Notes: generated by a model not told the origin, from the sequence alone. A stretch of 64,000 bases of DNA from Caballeronia jiangsuensis (GCA_000648925.1 JFHF01000040.1:1-64000); one strand, 5' to 3'. Positions 8,318-18,036 are shown, numbered from the stretch's first letter. Translations and numbers: made by a program.

Positions 8318-9274
8318 TTACTTCTTCGGAATGCGCTTTTTCTTCTCGCGGAGTTCGGCGCCTGCGTCGACCGGCGTAAAGGGCGCCTGGAACCGGTTGA
8401 TCAGGAAATCGATGAACGCGCGAGCCCGGGCCGTCTGATTCTTCTGCCGGGGGTAATAGACGAACAGGTCGGCGGAAGGAAGAACCGTGTTCGGCAGGAC
8501 GAGATGGAGCCGTCCGCTCTGCACGTACTTCGCGAGGTCCCATTCGGAACGAATCAGAATCCCGTGGCCGTCAAGCGCCCAGCGAAGAGCGATGTCGCCA
8601 TCGTTGCTCGACAGCGCCCCTTTGACCTTGATGGCCTCGATGTGATCGTTGACGATGTAGCGCCATACGCCGTATGCGTCATCGTTCTGCCGATGAATGA
8701 TGCACCGATGCCGGGCCAGATCCTCGACGCGCTCCGGCGTCCCGTGTTTTTCGAGGTATTTCGGCGACGCGCAAAGGAAGCGACGGTTGCTCATGATGCG
8801 TCGCGCGCTCAGGCGGCTATCGGGCAACTCGCCGAACCTGATGGCCATGTCGAACGCGCCTTCGACCAGATCGACGGAGCGGTCCGTCACTTCGAACCCA
8901 ACCTCGACGCTCGGGAAGCGCCTGGCGAACTCCGATACGAGCGGGGCAATCGTCGTCCTGCCGAACCCGAGCGTCGCGTTGATACGCAAAAGCCCTTGCG
9001 GGTCGCTTTTCGCGCCTGATATCGCCTCTTCCATTTCACGGACCTGCCCGACGATCTGCGAGGCATACCGCAGGTACGTCTCGCCTTCGGGTGTGAGGCT
9101 GACGCTGCGAGTCGTTCTGTTGACGAGCCGCGCCCCCAGCCGCCCCTCGATGACGCCGAGCCGCTTCGTCGCTGCGGGCGGTGACAGGTCGAGCGCACGC
9201 GCCGCTCCGGACAGGCTCTTCAACTTCGCGAGAAGAACAAAAAACTCGAAATCGGAAGCCGGATCAGAATTCAC
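8318..9274 (-). CDS. LysR family transcriptional regulator
   Basis: The protein has the LysR winged helix (FFVLLAKLKSLSGAARALDLSPPAATKRLGVIE, in residues 9-42) and an effector domain of the DsdC/CrgA-type group, ending in a basic tail. I place the start at the GTG at 9274 (318 residues). The frame is open further upstream, but extending it would run into the divergent dehydratase gene and adds residues not seen in the family. It faces the D-tartrate dehydratase gene across about 95 bases and is its likely regulator. Confidence 0.82.
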   Translation of the reverse strand: MNSDPASDFEFFVLLAKLKSLSGAARALDLSPPAATKRLGVIEGRLGARLVNRTTRSVSLTPEGETYLRYASQIVGQVREMEEAISGAKSDPQGLLRINATLGFGRTTIAPLVSEFARRFPSVEVGFEVTDRSVDLVEGAFDMAIRFGELPDSRLSARRIMSNRRFLCASPKYLEKHGTPERVEDLARHRCIIHRQNDDAYGVWRYIVNDHIEAIKVKGALSSNDGDIALRWALDGHGILIRSEWDLAKYVQSGRLHLVLPNTVLPSADLFVYYPRQKNQTARARAFIDFLINRFQAPFTPVDAGAELREKKKRIPKK

Positions 9275-9369
9275 TTTGGGTGAAGAATGAAATGAAATTA
9301 AGTGCAGTGTAGCAGCGCATTTTGCGGATAAGCTAGGTCCACATCGCAATGAATACAGGAGACAGTGCC

Positions 9370-10536
9370 GTGAGAATCGTTGAAATCCGCGAGAAGACCG
9401 TTCCCATCAGTTCCCCGATCCGCAACGCTTATATCGACTTCAGCAAGATGACGCTGAGCCTCGTTGCCGTCGTGACGGATGTCATTCGAGATGGCAAGCC
9501 GGTGATCGGCTATGGCTTCAATTCCAATGGCCGCTATGGTCAGGGCAAGCTGATGCGCGAGCGCTTCATTCCCCGCATTCTCGAAGCCGATCCCTCCACG
9601 CTGGTGGACGACACCGGCGACAATCTCGATCCGCACAAAATCTGGGCGAAGATGTTCACGAACGAAAAGCCCGGCGGTCATGGCGAGCGTTCGGTTGCCA
9701 TCGGCACGATCGATATGGCTGTGTGGGATGCCGTCGCCAAGATCGAAGGCAAGCCGCTGTTCCAGTTGCTTGCCGACCGTTACGGCGATGGCAATCCGAA
9801 TCGCAAAATCTTCGTGTACGCGGCGGGCGGTTACTACTATCCCGGCCAGGACCACGAGAAGCTGAAAGACGAAATGCGCAGCTATATCGATCGGGGTTAT
9901 ACGGTCGTCAAGAAGAAGATCGGCGGCGCGTCGCTCGACGAAGACCTGCGCCGCATCGATTCCATTCTGAGCGTTCTGCAGGATGGGCAGAAACTCGCGG
10001 TCGATGCGAATGGCCGCTTCGACCTCGACACGGCGATCCGGTACGCGAAGGCGCTCTCGCAATACGACCTCTTCTGGTACGAGGAACCGGGCGATCCGCT
10101 CGACTTCGAACTGCAGGCGACGCTGCGCAACTACTACGACAAACCGATGGCGACAGGCGAAGACCTGTTCTCCATGCAGGACGCGCGCAACCTCATTCGT
10201 TACGGCGGCATGCGGCCCGACCGCGACTGGCTTCAGTTCGATTGCGCGCTGAGTTACGGGCTTGTCGAATATCTGCGCACGCTCGACATGCTGCGTCAGC
10301 ATGGCTGGTCGGCGAGCCGCTGCATTCCCCACGGCGGCCATCAGATGTCGTTGAACATTGCCGCTGGACTCGGCCTTGGCGGCAACGAATCGTATCCCGA
10401 CCTGTTCCAGCCATACGGCGGCTTCCCCGACGGCGTCAAGGTCGAGAACGGTCACATCACGATGCCGGACCTCCCGGGCATCGGCTTCGAAGGCAAGTCC
10501 GACCTTATCGCCGAGATGAGGAAGTTGTCCGCATAA
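9370..10536 (+). CDS. tarD: D-tartrate dehydratase (enolase superfamily)
   Basis: The 388-residue protein is a mandelate racemase/enolase superfamily member. The metal ligands Asp212 (VDANGRFD), Glu238 (FWYEEP) and Glu264 (ATGEDLF), the KKK segment at 181-183 and His321 (IPHGGHQ) are all in place. From memory, the Bradyrhizobium D-tartrate dehydratase uses Lys184, Asp213, Glu239, Glu265 and His322, an exact offset of one, and the lengths agree. The enzyme dehydrates D-tartrate to oxaloacetate in the cytosol. The GTG at 9370 with AGGAGA upstream is the likely start. A divergent LysR gene is the probable regulator. Confidence 0.85.
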   Translation: MRIVEIREKTVPISSPIRNAYIDFSKMTLSLVAVVTDVIRDGKPVIGYGFNSNGRYGQGKLMRERFIPRILEADPSTLVDDTGDNLDPHKIWAKMFTNEKPGGHGERSVAIGTIDMAVWDAVAKIEGKPLFQLLADRYGDGNPNRKIFVYAAGGYYYPGQDHEKLKDEMRSYIDRGYTVVKKKIGGASLDEDLRRIDSILSVLQDGQKLAVDANGRFDLDTAIRYAKALSQYDLFWYEEPGDPLDFELQATLRNYYDKPMATGEDLFSMQDARNLIRYGGMRPDRDWLQFDCALSYGLVEYLRTLDMLRQHGWSASRCIPHGGHQMSLNIAAGLGLGGNESYPDLFQPYGGFPDGVKVENGHITMPDLPGIGFEGKSDLIAEMRKLSA

Positions 10537-10554
10537 GATTCATCGGCGGTAGCG

Positions 10555-11835
10555 CTAAACGGGCCGTGCGGCCGCGAGCGCGTCGCCTTGCCCGAGATCG
10601 CAGCCTTCCCATCTGAAGAACTGCAGGTCCTCGCTGTTCGACAAGCCATCCGCGATGGCGCTGACGCCGAGCGTATGCGCCAGCGCGATGATCGCGCGCG
10701 CGACCACCGCGCGTTCATGTCGATGCGTGACGTCCCTGACGAACTTCGAATGAATCTTGATGCGGTTCGGCCGTAGCGCCTGAAGGTCGAAAAGCGACAT
10801 GCGTTCGAGGCCGAAGTCCACCAGCGTGATCGACACGCCGAGCGCCTGCAACGCGCGTGCAGCGAGACGGCGCGCGCCGAGCGATGGACCGCTGAATTGC
10901 AGATCGAGCGCTTCGCCTTGAAGGCCGGCTTCCGCGAGCGACGTCTTCACCATCGCGATCAGTTGATCGTCGGTGAGATGCTTCGACAGAAGCGGTATCG
11001 AGATGCGCGGCGCGGGCTCTTCGCCGCTATCGCGGCAACCGCGTGCGAGCGCGCATGCGCGGCGAAGCATGGCTTCGTCGATCGATTGAAGCAAAGCGGC
11101 ATCGTCGGTCAGCATGGCAATCCGCCCGGCCGACAGCGCGCCTTCTCGTGAAGGCCACGCGGCCTGCATCTCGACGCCGCTCACAGCGTTCGATGCGAGA
11201 TCGATCTGCGGCAGCGCGTGCATCGACCACGCATCCGATCGAAGCGCGGCGTCGAGATCGTCGCGGATTCCGCGCTCGTGGTCGCGATCGATGGGACCGC
11301 TGCTGTCGTCGATCGCGGACGCCGTCGCGAGCGTTTGAGCGCTGCGCAACGCCTTGATCGTCTCGTATGTGCGCAGACCGGTGACCACGATCGACGTCAG
11401 TTTCTGCGCGGTCAGTTCGGTCTTCAGAAAGTAGCCGTTGATCTCGTAGCGGGTGATCACGTCGCGCTCCGGCGCCATGCCGGGCTGACCGGTACGCAGA
11501 ATGATCTGCACGTCGCGGTCTTCGAGCGTGTCGCGGATATGGCGCACGAGTTCGAGGCCGGCATCGTCGGCTTCCATCACGACGTCGAGCAGGATCAGCG
11601 CCGTGCCCGGATGCGCGGCGAGATACGCGCGCGCCTCGGCGGCGGACAGCGCGCTCGACAACTCGATGGGCCTGCCAGAAAACGCGGCATCGGCGAGCAC
11701 GAGGCGCGTGACTTCGTGAATCTCGGGTGCGTCGTCGACGAGCAGTACGTGCCAGGGCGGAGCCTGCGGTCCCGCGAGCTTGCGCGATGCATCGGCATGC
11801 GCGGGTTCGCGGCGCAACCATGAAGGCGCGGTCAT
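10555..11835 (-). CDS. Response regulator with degenerate EAL domain
   Basis: The 426-residue protein has a receiver domain in residues 28-150: acidic pair DD at 34-35, phospho-acceptor Asp84 in ILLDVVME, and conserved Lys in YFLKTE. A linker leads to an EAL-type domain in residues 190-426. The catalytic signature is eroded: the EAL position reads VEMQAAW, the DDFGTGYS loop reads VDFGLERMS, and AEGVE reads ADGLS. Several metal ligands of active c-di-GMP phosphodiesterases are lost, so the domain probably binds a ligand or partner rather than hydrolysing c-di-GMP. Its start overlaps the kinase gene stop by four bases (ATGA), making it the translationally coupled partner of the kinase. Confidence 0.88.
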   Translation of the reverse strand: MTAPSWLRREPAHADASRKLAGPQAPPWHVLLVDDAPEIHEVTRLVLADAAFSGRPIELSSALSAAEARAYLAAHPGTALILLDVVMEADDAGLELVRHIRDTLEDRDVQIILRTGQPGMAPERDVITRYEINGYFLKTELTAQKLTSIVVTGLRTYETIKALRSAQTLATASAIDDSSGPIDRDHERGIRDDLDAALRSDAWSMHALPQIDLASNAVSGVEMQAAWPSREGALSAGRIAMLTDDAALLQSIDEAMLRRACALARGCRDSGEEPAPRISIPLLSKHLTDDQLIAMVKTSLAEAGLQGEALDLQFSGPSLGARRLAARALQALGVSITLVDFGLERMSLFDLQALRPNRIKIHSKFVRDVTHRHERAVVARAIIALAHTLGVSAIADGLSNSEDLQFFRWEGCDLGQGDALAAARPV

Positions 11836-14570
11836 TGTCTTTCTCCCTGGCCCGGTATGGCATGGATCGCACCGTCATGCGAGCGCGCGGTGAGCGGCAG
11901 CGTGACGGCGAACACGGTGCCCTTGCGCACGCCGTTGCGCACCGCGAGCGTACCGTCGAGCGCGCGCGTGACGAGCGCATACGCGAGATGCAGTCCGAGG
12001 CCGCTGCCGCCCGAACCGCGCCGCGTCGTGAAGAACGGCTCGAAGATGCGCTCGTGCAGTTCGTCGGGAATGCCGGAGCCGTCGTCTTCGTGTTCGAGCA
12101 CGACATGCGTGTCGCCCGAACGCCGCGCCGAGATGACGATATGCCCGATCTCGCCCGGCGCGAATGCATGCACGAGGGAATTGAGGATCAGGTTGGTCAG
12201 CACCTGCGCGAGCGGGCCGGGAAACGAATCCATCAGAATGCCGGGCGGACAGTCCACGCGCAACGATACGCGCGTGCCGCGCAGTTTGGGCTCGACGCTC
12301 AGCACCGTTTCGCGAATGTATTCGCCGAGATCGAAATGACGTCGCGCCTCGCTGACCTGATCGACGGCCACCTGCTTGAAGCTTTGCACGAGGCGCGCGG
12401 CGCGATCGGCGTTGGATAACATGAGGCGCGTCGACTGGCCCGCGTCGCGCAGATAGCTGCCCAGTGCTTCCTCGGTGAGATCCTGACGCCTGAGACTGTC
12501 GCTGATGCCCTCGGTCCGATCCCGCAGATACGATGCCGCGCTCACGACGATGCCGACCGGCGTATTGATCTCATGCGCGACGCCCGCGACGAGACCGCCG
12601 AGCGCGGCCATGCGTTCCGATTCGACGAGTTCCTTGCGCGTCGCTTCGAGGTTGTGCAGCGACTGGAGCAAGTCGCCCTGCGCGAGTTCGCGGCTTTCCT
12701 GCGACAACACGATCCACCACGCGCCGAACGCGAGCAGGGGCAGCGTGGCAGCATAGGTGTGAAGCAGCACATCGGCGATCTGGCCGCGCGCCGCTGCATC
12801 GGCGATTTCGATCAGGCGATACGACAGCAGATACACCGCGCCCGTCGCGGTCGATGCAATCACGAACAAGCCGAAGAAGCGCCCGATGCGCCGCCCGAAA
12901 TGCGGCGCGAGCGTGCTCGGTCCAGGCGGCTCCGCGAGTTCCTCGGCGGTCGATGCGGCAGGCATCTTGCATCGATCGCGACAGTGGTTGTCGAGACCGC
13001 AGCACAACGAGCAGATCGAGCCTTGATTGAACGGACACCATGCCATGTCGGCGGCTTCGTAATCGCGCTCGCAGATGCAGCAGCGCACGAGTTGCGTGCG
13101 CGGCATATCGGCGTGTTGCTCGTCGACGCGCGCGATGTAATAGCGGCCGCCCGTGGCATAAGCAATCGCAATCGCGCTGACGAAAGCGAGGAACAGCGCG
13201 ATGAACGCGGAATACGCACGCGCGTAATCGCCGAACAGGCCCGCGAACGCACAGGTCGATACGACCGACGCAATCAGCATCGCGCCGCAGCCGACCGGAT
13301 TCACCTGATAGAGATGCGCCCGCTTGAACTCGATGCGACGCGGACTGATGCCGAGCGGCTTGAGCACGACGAGGTCCGCGACGAGCGCGCCGAGCCACGC
13401 GATCACGAGATTCGAATACACGCTCAACACGGTTTCGAGCGTCTTGAAGATGCCGAGCAAGGTCAGCAGCAACGCGATCATCACATTGAACACGAGCCAT
13501 ACGACGCGTCCCGGATGATAGTGCGTGAGGCGCGCGAACACGTTCGACCACGCGAGCGAACCGGCGTACGCATTGGTCACGTTGATCTTCACCTGCGAGA
13601 TCACGACGAAGAACGTCGCCACCGCGAGCGCCAGCGCAGGGCTCTCGAATACATGCTGGTACGCGGTGACGTACATATGCACCGGCACGACGGCATCGAC
13701 GGCCGGCACGCCATCTTCGAGTGCGAGCACGGCAAGCAGGCTGCCGGCGAGAAGCTTGAGGCCGCCAACCACGATCCATCCCGGGCCGGCTGTGAGCATC
13801 GCGGTCCACCATGCGAAGCGGTTGCGCGCCGTGCGATCGGGCAGAAAGCGCAGATAGTCCACCTGCTCGCCGATCTGCCCCATCAGCGAAAACAGCACGC
13901 CGGCGGCCGTGCCGAACAGCAATACGTCGATGCCGCCGCCGCGCGCCTGCGCATTCGCGCCGATGCCCGCAAACGCGGCCCATCGATGCAGCACGTCCGG
14001 GTCCTTCCACAGAATGAACGCGAACGGCGCGACGAGCAGAATCGCCCAGAGCGGCTGCGTCCACATCTGCAGCTTGTTGATGAGCGTGACGCCGAAGAAC
14101 ACGAGGGGAATGATCAGCAACGACGACAGCAGATAGCCGATCACGATATTGATGCCGGCCGCCAGTTCCAGCGCCTGCGCGAGTATCGCGGCTTCGAGCG
14201 CGAAGAAGATGAACGTGAACGACGCATAGATCAGCGACGTGATCGTGGACCCGACATAACCGAAGCCCGCGCCGCGCGTGAGCAGATCGATATCGACATT
14301 GGCTTCGCTGGAGTAATACGCGATCGGCACGCTGACGAGAAAGATCAGCACGCACACGACGAGTATCGCGGGAAATGCGTTATGAAAGCCGAAGCTCAAT
14401 GTGATGCTCGCGCCGATAGCTTCGAGCGCGAGAAACGAGATGCCGCCGATCGCGGTATTGGCGAGCGTCGATGGCGACCAGCGCCGATAAGAGCTTGCTG
14501 CGTAACGCAACGCGTAATCTTCGAGTGTTTCGTTGGCCACCCAGGACTGATAGTCGCGTTTGATTCGCAT
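11832..14570 (-). CDS. Permease-histidine kinase fusion with nine-cysteine cluster
   Basis: This 912-residue protein has three parts. Residues 1-470 are a polytopic permease-like domain of the NCS1 (cytosine/allantoin) type with about 12 membrane segments. Residues 497-535 hold nine cysteines in a compact cluster (CCIC, WCP, ICSLCC, HCRDRC) suited to zinc or iron-sulfur binding. After two more membrane segments come a HisKA domain with His666 in GVAHEINTPVG and a HATPase_c domain with NLILNSLVHA, DDGSGIP and GSGLGLHLA. It is probably an inner-membrane sensor whose input is a transporter fold, like CbrA but with a different permease family. It is coupled to the downstream response regulator and faces luxR and formamidase genes. 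The ATG at 14570 is preferred over an upstream TTG. Confidence 0.88.
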   Translation of the reverse strand: MRIKRDYQSWVANETLEDYALRYAASSYRRWSPSTLANTAIGGISFLALEAIGASITLSFGFHNAFPAILVVCVLIFLVSVPIAYYSSEANVDIDLLTRGAGFGYVGSTITSLIYASFTFIFFALEAAILAQALELAAGINIVIGYLLSSLLIIPLVFFGVTLINKLQMWTQPLWAILLVAPFAFILWKDPDVLHRWAAFAGIGANAQARGGGIDVLLFGTAAGVLFSLMGQIGEQVDYLRFLPDRTARNRFAWWTAMLTAGPGWIVVGGLKLLAGSLLAVLALEDGVPAVDAVVPVHMYVTAYQHVFESPALALAVATFFVVISQVKINVTNAYAGSLAWSNVFARLTHYHPGRVVWLVFNVMIALLLTLLGIFKTLETVLSVYSNLVIAWLGALVADLVVLKPLGISPRRIEFKRAHLYQVNPVGCGAMLIASVVSTCAFAGLFGDYARAYSAFIALFLAFVSAIAIAYATGGRYYIARVDEQHADMPRTQLVRCCICERDYEAADMAWCPFNQGSICSLCCGLDNHCRDRCKMPAASTAEELAEPPGPSTLAPHFGRRIGRFFGLFVIASTATGAVYLLSYRLIEIADAAARGQIADVLLHTYAATLPLLAFGAWWIVLSQESRELAQGDLLQSLHNLEATRKELVESERMAALGGLVAGVAHEINTPVGIVVSAASYLRDRTEGISDSLRRQDLTEEALGSYLRDAGQSTRLMLSNADRAARLVQSFKQVAVDQVSEARRHFDLGEYIRETVLSVEPKLRGTRVSLRVDCPPGILMDSFPGPLAQVLTNLILNSLVHAFAPGEIGHIVISARRSGDTHVVLEHEDDGSGIPDELHERIFEPFFTTRRGSGGSGLGLHLAYALVTRALDGTLAVRNGVRKGTVFAVTLPLTARSHDGAIHAIPGQGERQ

Positions 14571-14787
14571 GAGGGTTGGCCACCGGATCAGCAAGCCATT
14601 CGATTGAACGAGTCGATTATTCGCTCAAAGCTGCAATGCCGCAATATTGCCGCGAAAGCTTCCGCTATTGCGCAGCCGGGTTTGTGCCGATTGACCCAGA
14701 TGGTGCGTCTGCCAACACTGGCGGGCAGACCTTCGTGTGTTGTTGCAGCTCTTTCCCGACGCCTTCATTTTCCGTTTCGGAGCAGAC

Positions 14788-15936
14788 ATGACGCCGCTGT
14801 TTGCGAGCGCCGTGGCACCTGTCGCCGGCGACGACCTTGTTTATCGCGTACACGCAGCGGGCGACTCCGACGACGCCTGGTGCGCCGTGCTCGCGCAGAT
14901 CCGCGAGCGTTTCCGCGCACGCTGGGCCGCGCTCTCGCGTCATAGCTTTGCGACGCGTCAAGGCTTTGCGCTGTATTCCGCGCCGCGCGATCCGCAGCTC
15001 AGCGCGGCGCTATCCGATTACGCCTCGCGCAATCCGTGGTTTCTGTCGAGCGATGCCTATCGGGAAGGCCGCGTGATGGCGGGCGATGAACTGCTCAGCA
15101 ATCGCGAGCTCGTCAAAACCGACTTCTATCGCGGGCTTTTATTGCCGCACGGGCTTTATCACAGGCTATGCGGCGTGATTGCGCGACGCAACACGCTTGT
15201 CCATTACCTCGACCTGCATCGCGGTCCCGATGAGCCGCGCTTCGGTCCGCGTGAACGAAGCGCGTTCGCGGCGCTCTTGCCGCACATCACGCTCGCGCTC
15301 GACTTGCGCTGGCGTCTGCGCGAAACGGACGACATGAATCGCGCGTTGCGAAGCATCGTGAATACACATGCGCGCGCGGCGATGCTCGTCGATTCGAACG
15401 GGTGCATGGTGTTCGGCGGCGATGGCGCGCAGAACGCGTGCGAGTCCGTGGCGGGACTGCGTATCGAGGAAGGGCGCATCGCCGCGGCGACGCACATCGA
15501 CGATCGCGTGTTGCAGGAAGCGATCGCACGCGCCACGCATGCATCGGCCGATGCGGACGAGCGCGCCGCGCAGGTGCTCTCGCTTTCGGCGCCGGGGCAG
15601 TCGCAGCCAAGCGTCATTTCGATCCGCGCGGCGGGCTCCGTCTTCAGCGCGGAACTCGGCGAGATGCGGCGTCTCGCGATCGTCACGGCGCTCAATGTGC
15701 CTTCGGAAGACGATCACGCCGATTGCGCGTTCGTGCGGCAGTTCGGCCTCAGCCCCGCACAGGCGCGCATGAGTTCGCTGATCGTCACCGGCCATTCCAT
15801 CGCGAGCGCGGCGCGCGAACTGCATGTGTCCGAGAACACCGCGCGCAGTCATCTCAAGCAAATCTTCCAGAAGACCGACACGCACAGCCAGATGGAACTC
15901 GTCCATCTGCATGGCCGCATCTGCTTATCCCTCTGA
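14788..15936 (+). CDS. LuxR-type HTH transcriptional regulator
   Basis: The 382-residue protein carries a LuxR/FixJ-type HTH at the C-terminus (LSPAQARMSSLIVTGHSI, then VSENTARSHLKQIFQKT, residues about 315-365). A long N-terminal region without a receiver Asp or autoinducer-domain signature precedes it and may bind a small ligand. GGAG before the ATG at 14788 supports that start; the earlier in-frame codon has none. It stands divergent from the fusion kinase and upstream of the amide channel and formamidase, so it probably activates the amide genes. Confidence 0.85.
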   Translation: MTPLFASAVAPVAGDDLVYRVHAAGDSDDAWCAVLAQIRERFRARWAALSRHSFATRQGFALYSAPRDPQLSAALSDYASRNPWFLSSDAYREGRVMAGDELLSNRELVKTDFYRGLLLPHGLYHRLCGVIARRNTLVHYLDLHRGPDEPRFGPRERSAFAALLPHITLALDLRWRLRETDDMNRALRSIVNTHARAAMLVDSNGCMVFGGDGAQNACESVAGLRIEEGRIAAATHIDDRVLQEAIARATHASADADERAAQVLSLSAPGQSQPSVISIRAAGSVFSAELGEMRRLAIVTALNVPSEDDHADCAFVRQFGLSPAQARMSSLIVTGHSIASAARELHVSENTARSHLKQIFQKTDTHSQMELVHLHGRICLSL

Positions 15937-16150
15937 TCTGAAACCTCACCCATTTGGGTGAGGCCGCATGCCCCGGATGGGCGAATCAAATTCCTCGCGC
16001 TGGGGGATTCGCGCGTGGTGGCGCGTCCCTATCATGAGTCCTGTCCCAAGCCGCGATGTCCGCGCATCGACGCTGGCAGGCGTGCATCGTGAACCCATTT
16101 TCGAACGCAGACACCGTGCGCCGCCTTCCGTGCGCGATGAGGAGAACACC

Positions 16151-16663
16151 ATGCTGGGTTTGTGTTTGCTGTATGTCGGCGCCGTGCTGTTTCTCAATGG
16201 GCTCTGGCTGCTCGGAAAGATCGGCGATCGCGAGATATGGGTCATCAATGTCTTCGCGGGCGGCATCACCTTGCTCGCGTCGCTGAAGCTCGCATTCGGC
16301 GCGGGCGCGGATGCGACATCGATCAAGGCGGCCGCGCTCACCTTGCTCTTCACGTTCACGTACTTCTGGGTGGCGATCAATCGCTATAACGGCGCCGATG
16401 GCCGCGGGCTCGGCTGGTTCAGCCTGTTCGTCGCGATCACGATCATCCCGGTCGGCATCGATTCGATCACGCACGCGAGTTCCGCGTGGTCCGTGTGGTT
16501 CGCGCTGTGCTGGTTCGGCTGGGCGTTTCTGTGGCTGCTGTTCTTCGTGCTGCTCGCGTTGCAACGGCCCATCGTCAAGCTGACGGGCACGGTCACGGTG
16601 ATCGCCGGCATTCTCACGGGCTGGCTGCCCGGATATCTCTTGCTCAATGGCACGCTGAGTTAG
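16151..16663 (+). CDS. AmiS/UreI family amide or urea channel
   Basis: The 170-residue protein is almost wholly membrane-spanning (six segments) and matches the AmiS/UreI family. It begins MLGLCLLYVGAVLFLNGLWLL and has TFTYFWVAINRYNG, a region with conserved aromatic residues that line the UreI pore. These proteins let short amides or urea cross the inner membrane. GAGGAG precedes the ATG. It sits 72 bases before formamidase, so formamide or acetamide uptake is the likely job. Confidence 0.88.
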   Translation: MLGLCLLYVGAVLFLNGLWLLGKIGDREIWVINVFAGGITLLASLKLAFGAGADATSIKAAALTLLFTFTYFWVAINRYNGADGRGLGWFSLFVAITIIPVGIDSITHASSAWSVWFALCWFGWAFLWLLFFVLLALQRPIVKLTGTVTVIAGILTGWLPGYLLLNGTLS

Positions 16664-16735
16664 TCATGCTTCAACCGAAGTGCTGTCCCTATGCCGGCAT
16701 GCGAGCCGGCCTGATCCGACAAGGAGACATACGTC

Positions 16736-17968
16736 ATGGCTGAAACGCTCATCAAGGTCGACCTGAATCAATCCGCATTCGACAACGAGCAGGTGCACAA
16801 CCGCTGGCACCCCGACATTCCGATGACCGCATGGGTCAAGCCCGGCGACGAGTTCATTCTCGAAACCTACGACTGGACCGGCGGCTTCATCAAGAACAAC
16901 GATTCGGCCGACGATGTGCGCGACATCGATCTGTCGATCGTCCACTTTCTATCGGGACCGGTCGGCGTGCATGGCGCCGCGCCCGGCGACCTGCTCGTCG
17001 TGGACCTGCTCGATATCGGCGCGAAGGCGGAGAGTCAGTGGGGCTTCAACGGCTTCTTCTCGAAGAAGAACGGCGGCGGCTTTCTGACTGACCACTTCCC
17101 GCTCGCGCAGAAATCCATCTGGGATTTCCACGGGCTCTATACGACGTCGCGCCATGTGCCGCAAGTCTCGTTCGCCGGCCTGATTCATCCGGGACTGATC
17201 GGCTGCCTGCCCGACCCGAAGCTGCTCGCGACATGGAATCAGCGCGAAGTCGATTTCATCAAGACGCAGCCCGATCGCGTGCCGCCGCTCGCGAATCCGC
17301 CGTTTGCCGCGACCGCGCACATGGGCAAGATGACGGGCGATGCACGCGAAAAGGCCGCGGCCGAAGGCGCGCGCACGGTGCCGCCGCGCGAGCATGGCGG
17401 CAATTGCGACATCAAGGATTTGTCGCGCGGATCGAAGATATTCTTCCCGGTGTATGTGGAAGGCGCGGGACTTTCCGTCGGCGATCTTCACTTCAGCCAG
17501 GGCGATGGCGAGATCACCTTCTGCGGCGCGATCGAAATGGCGGGCTGGGTCCATATGCGCGTGAGCGTGATCAAGGACGGCATGGCGAAGTACGGCATCA
17601 AGAACCCGATCTTCAAGCCGAGCCCGATCACGCCGCGTTACGACGACTACCTGATCTTCGAAGGCATCTCGGTCGACGAAGCGGGCAAGCAGCATTATCT
17701 CGACGTGCATATCGCGTATCGCCAGGCATGTCTCAATGCAATCGAATATCTGACGAAGTTCGGCTATACGCGCGCGCAGGCGTATTCGATTCTGGGAACC
17801 GCTCCGGTGCAAGGGCATATCAGCGGCGTCGTGGATATCCCGAACGCATGCGCCACGTTATGGCTGCCGACGCAGATCTTCGACTTCGACATTCGTCCCA
17901 ACGCCGATGGCCCGGTCAAGGCGGTGAAGGGCGGCGTGGATATTCCGCTGTCGCAGGACAAGGCCTGA
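16736..17968 (+). CDS. fmdA: Formamidase (acetamidase/formamidase family)
   Basis: The 410-residue cytosolic amidase matches FmdA in length and sequence style: an N-terminal WHPDIP, an EFILETYDWTGG segment, NGGGFLTDHFP, HPGLIGC, GGNCDIKDLSRGS and a C-terminal DIPNACATLWLP. It hydrolyses formamide to formate and ammonia; some relatives prefer acetamide. This family is distinct from nitrilase-type formamidases. AAGGAG lies before the ATG. The upstream channel and downstream FmdB zinc-ribbon protein form the classic fmd context. Confidence 0.93.
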   Translation: MAETLIKVDLNQSAFDNEQVHNRWHPDIPMTAWVKPGDEFILETYDWTGGFIKNNDSADDVRDIDLSIVHFLSGPVGVHGAAPGDLLVVDLLDIGAKAESQWGFNGFFSKKNGGGFLTDHFPLAQKSIWDFHGLYTTSRHVPQVSFAGLIHPGLIGCLPDPKLLATWNQREVDFIKTQPDRVPPLANPPFAATAHMGKMTGDAREKAAAEGARTVPPREHGGNCDIKDLSRGSKIFFPVYVEGAGLSVGDLHFSQGDGEITFCGAIEMAGWVHMRVSVIKDGMAKYGIKNPIFKPSPITPRYDDYLIFEGISVDEAGKQHYLDVHIAYRQACLNAIEYLTKFGYTRAQAYSILGTAPVQGHISGVVDIPNACATLWLPTQIFDFDIRPNADGPVKAVKGGVDIPLSQDKA

Positions 17969-17982
17969 GTTCATGAGAGTCG

Positions 17983-18015
17983 AAAGGCGCGCTGCGATGC
18001 CCGCATCGCGCCTTT
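17983..18015 (+). terminator. Hairpin between fmdA and fmdB
   Basis: GCGATGC-CC-GCATCGC (17994-18009) forms an inner stem extended by AAAGGC/GCCTTT (17983-17988 and 18010-18015) across a bulge. The T-run is short, so it may only attenuate transcription into fmdB. Confidence 0.5.
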
Positions 18016-18036
18016 CCTGCACGGAGCGCGAGATCG

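Noticed and set aside
12573..14945. A long open frame on the plus strand opposite the fusion kinase gene
   Set aside because: It is Arg/Glu-rich with no domain, no ribosome site, and is the GC-driven shadow of the kinase gene.
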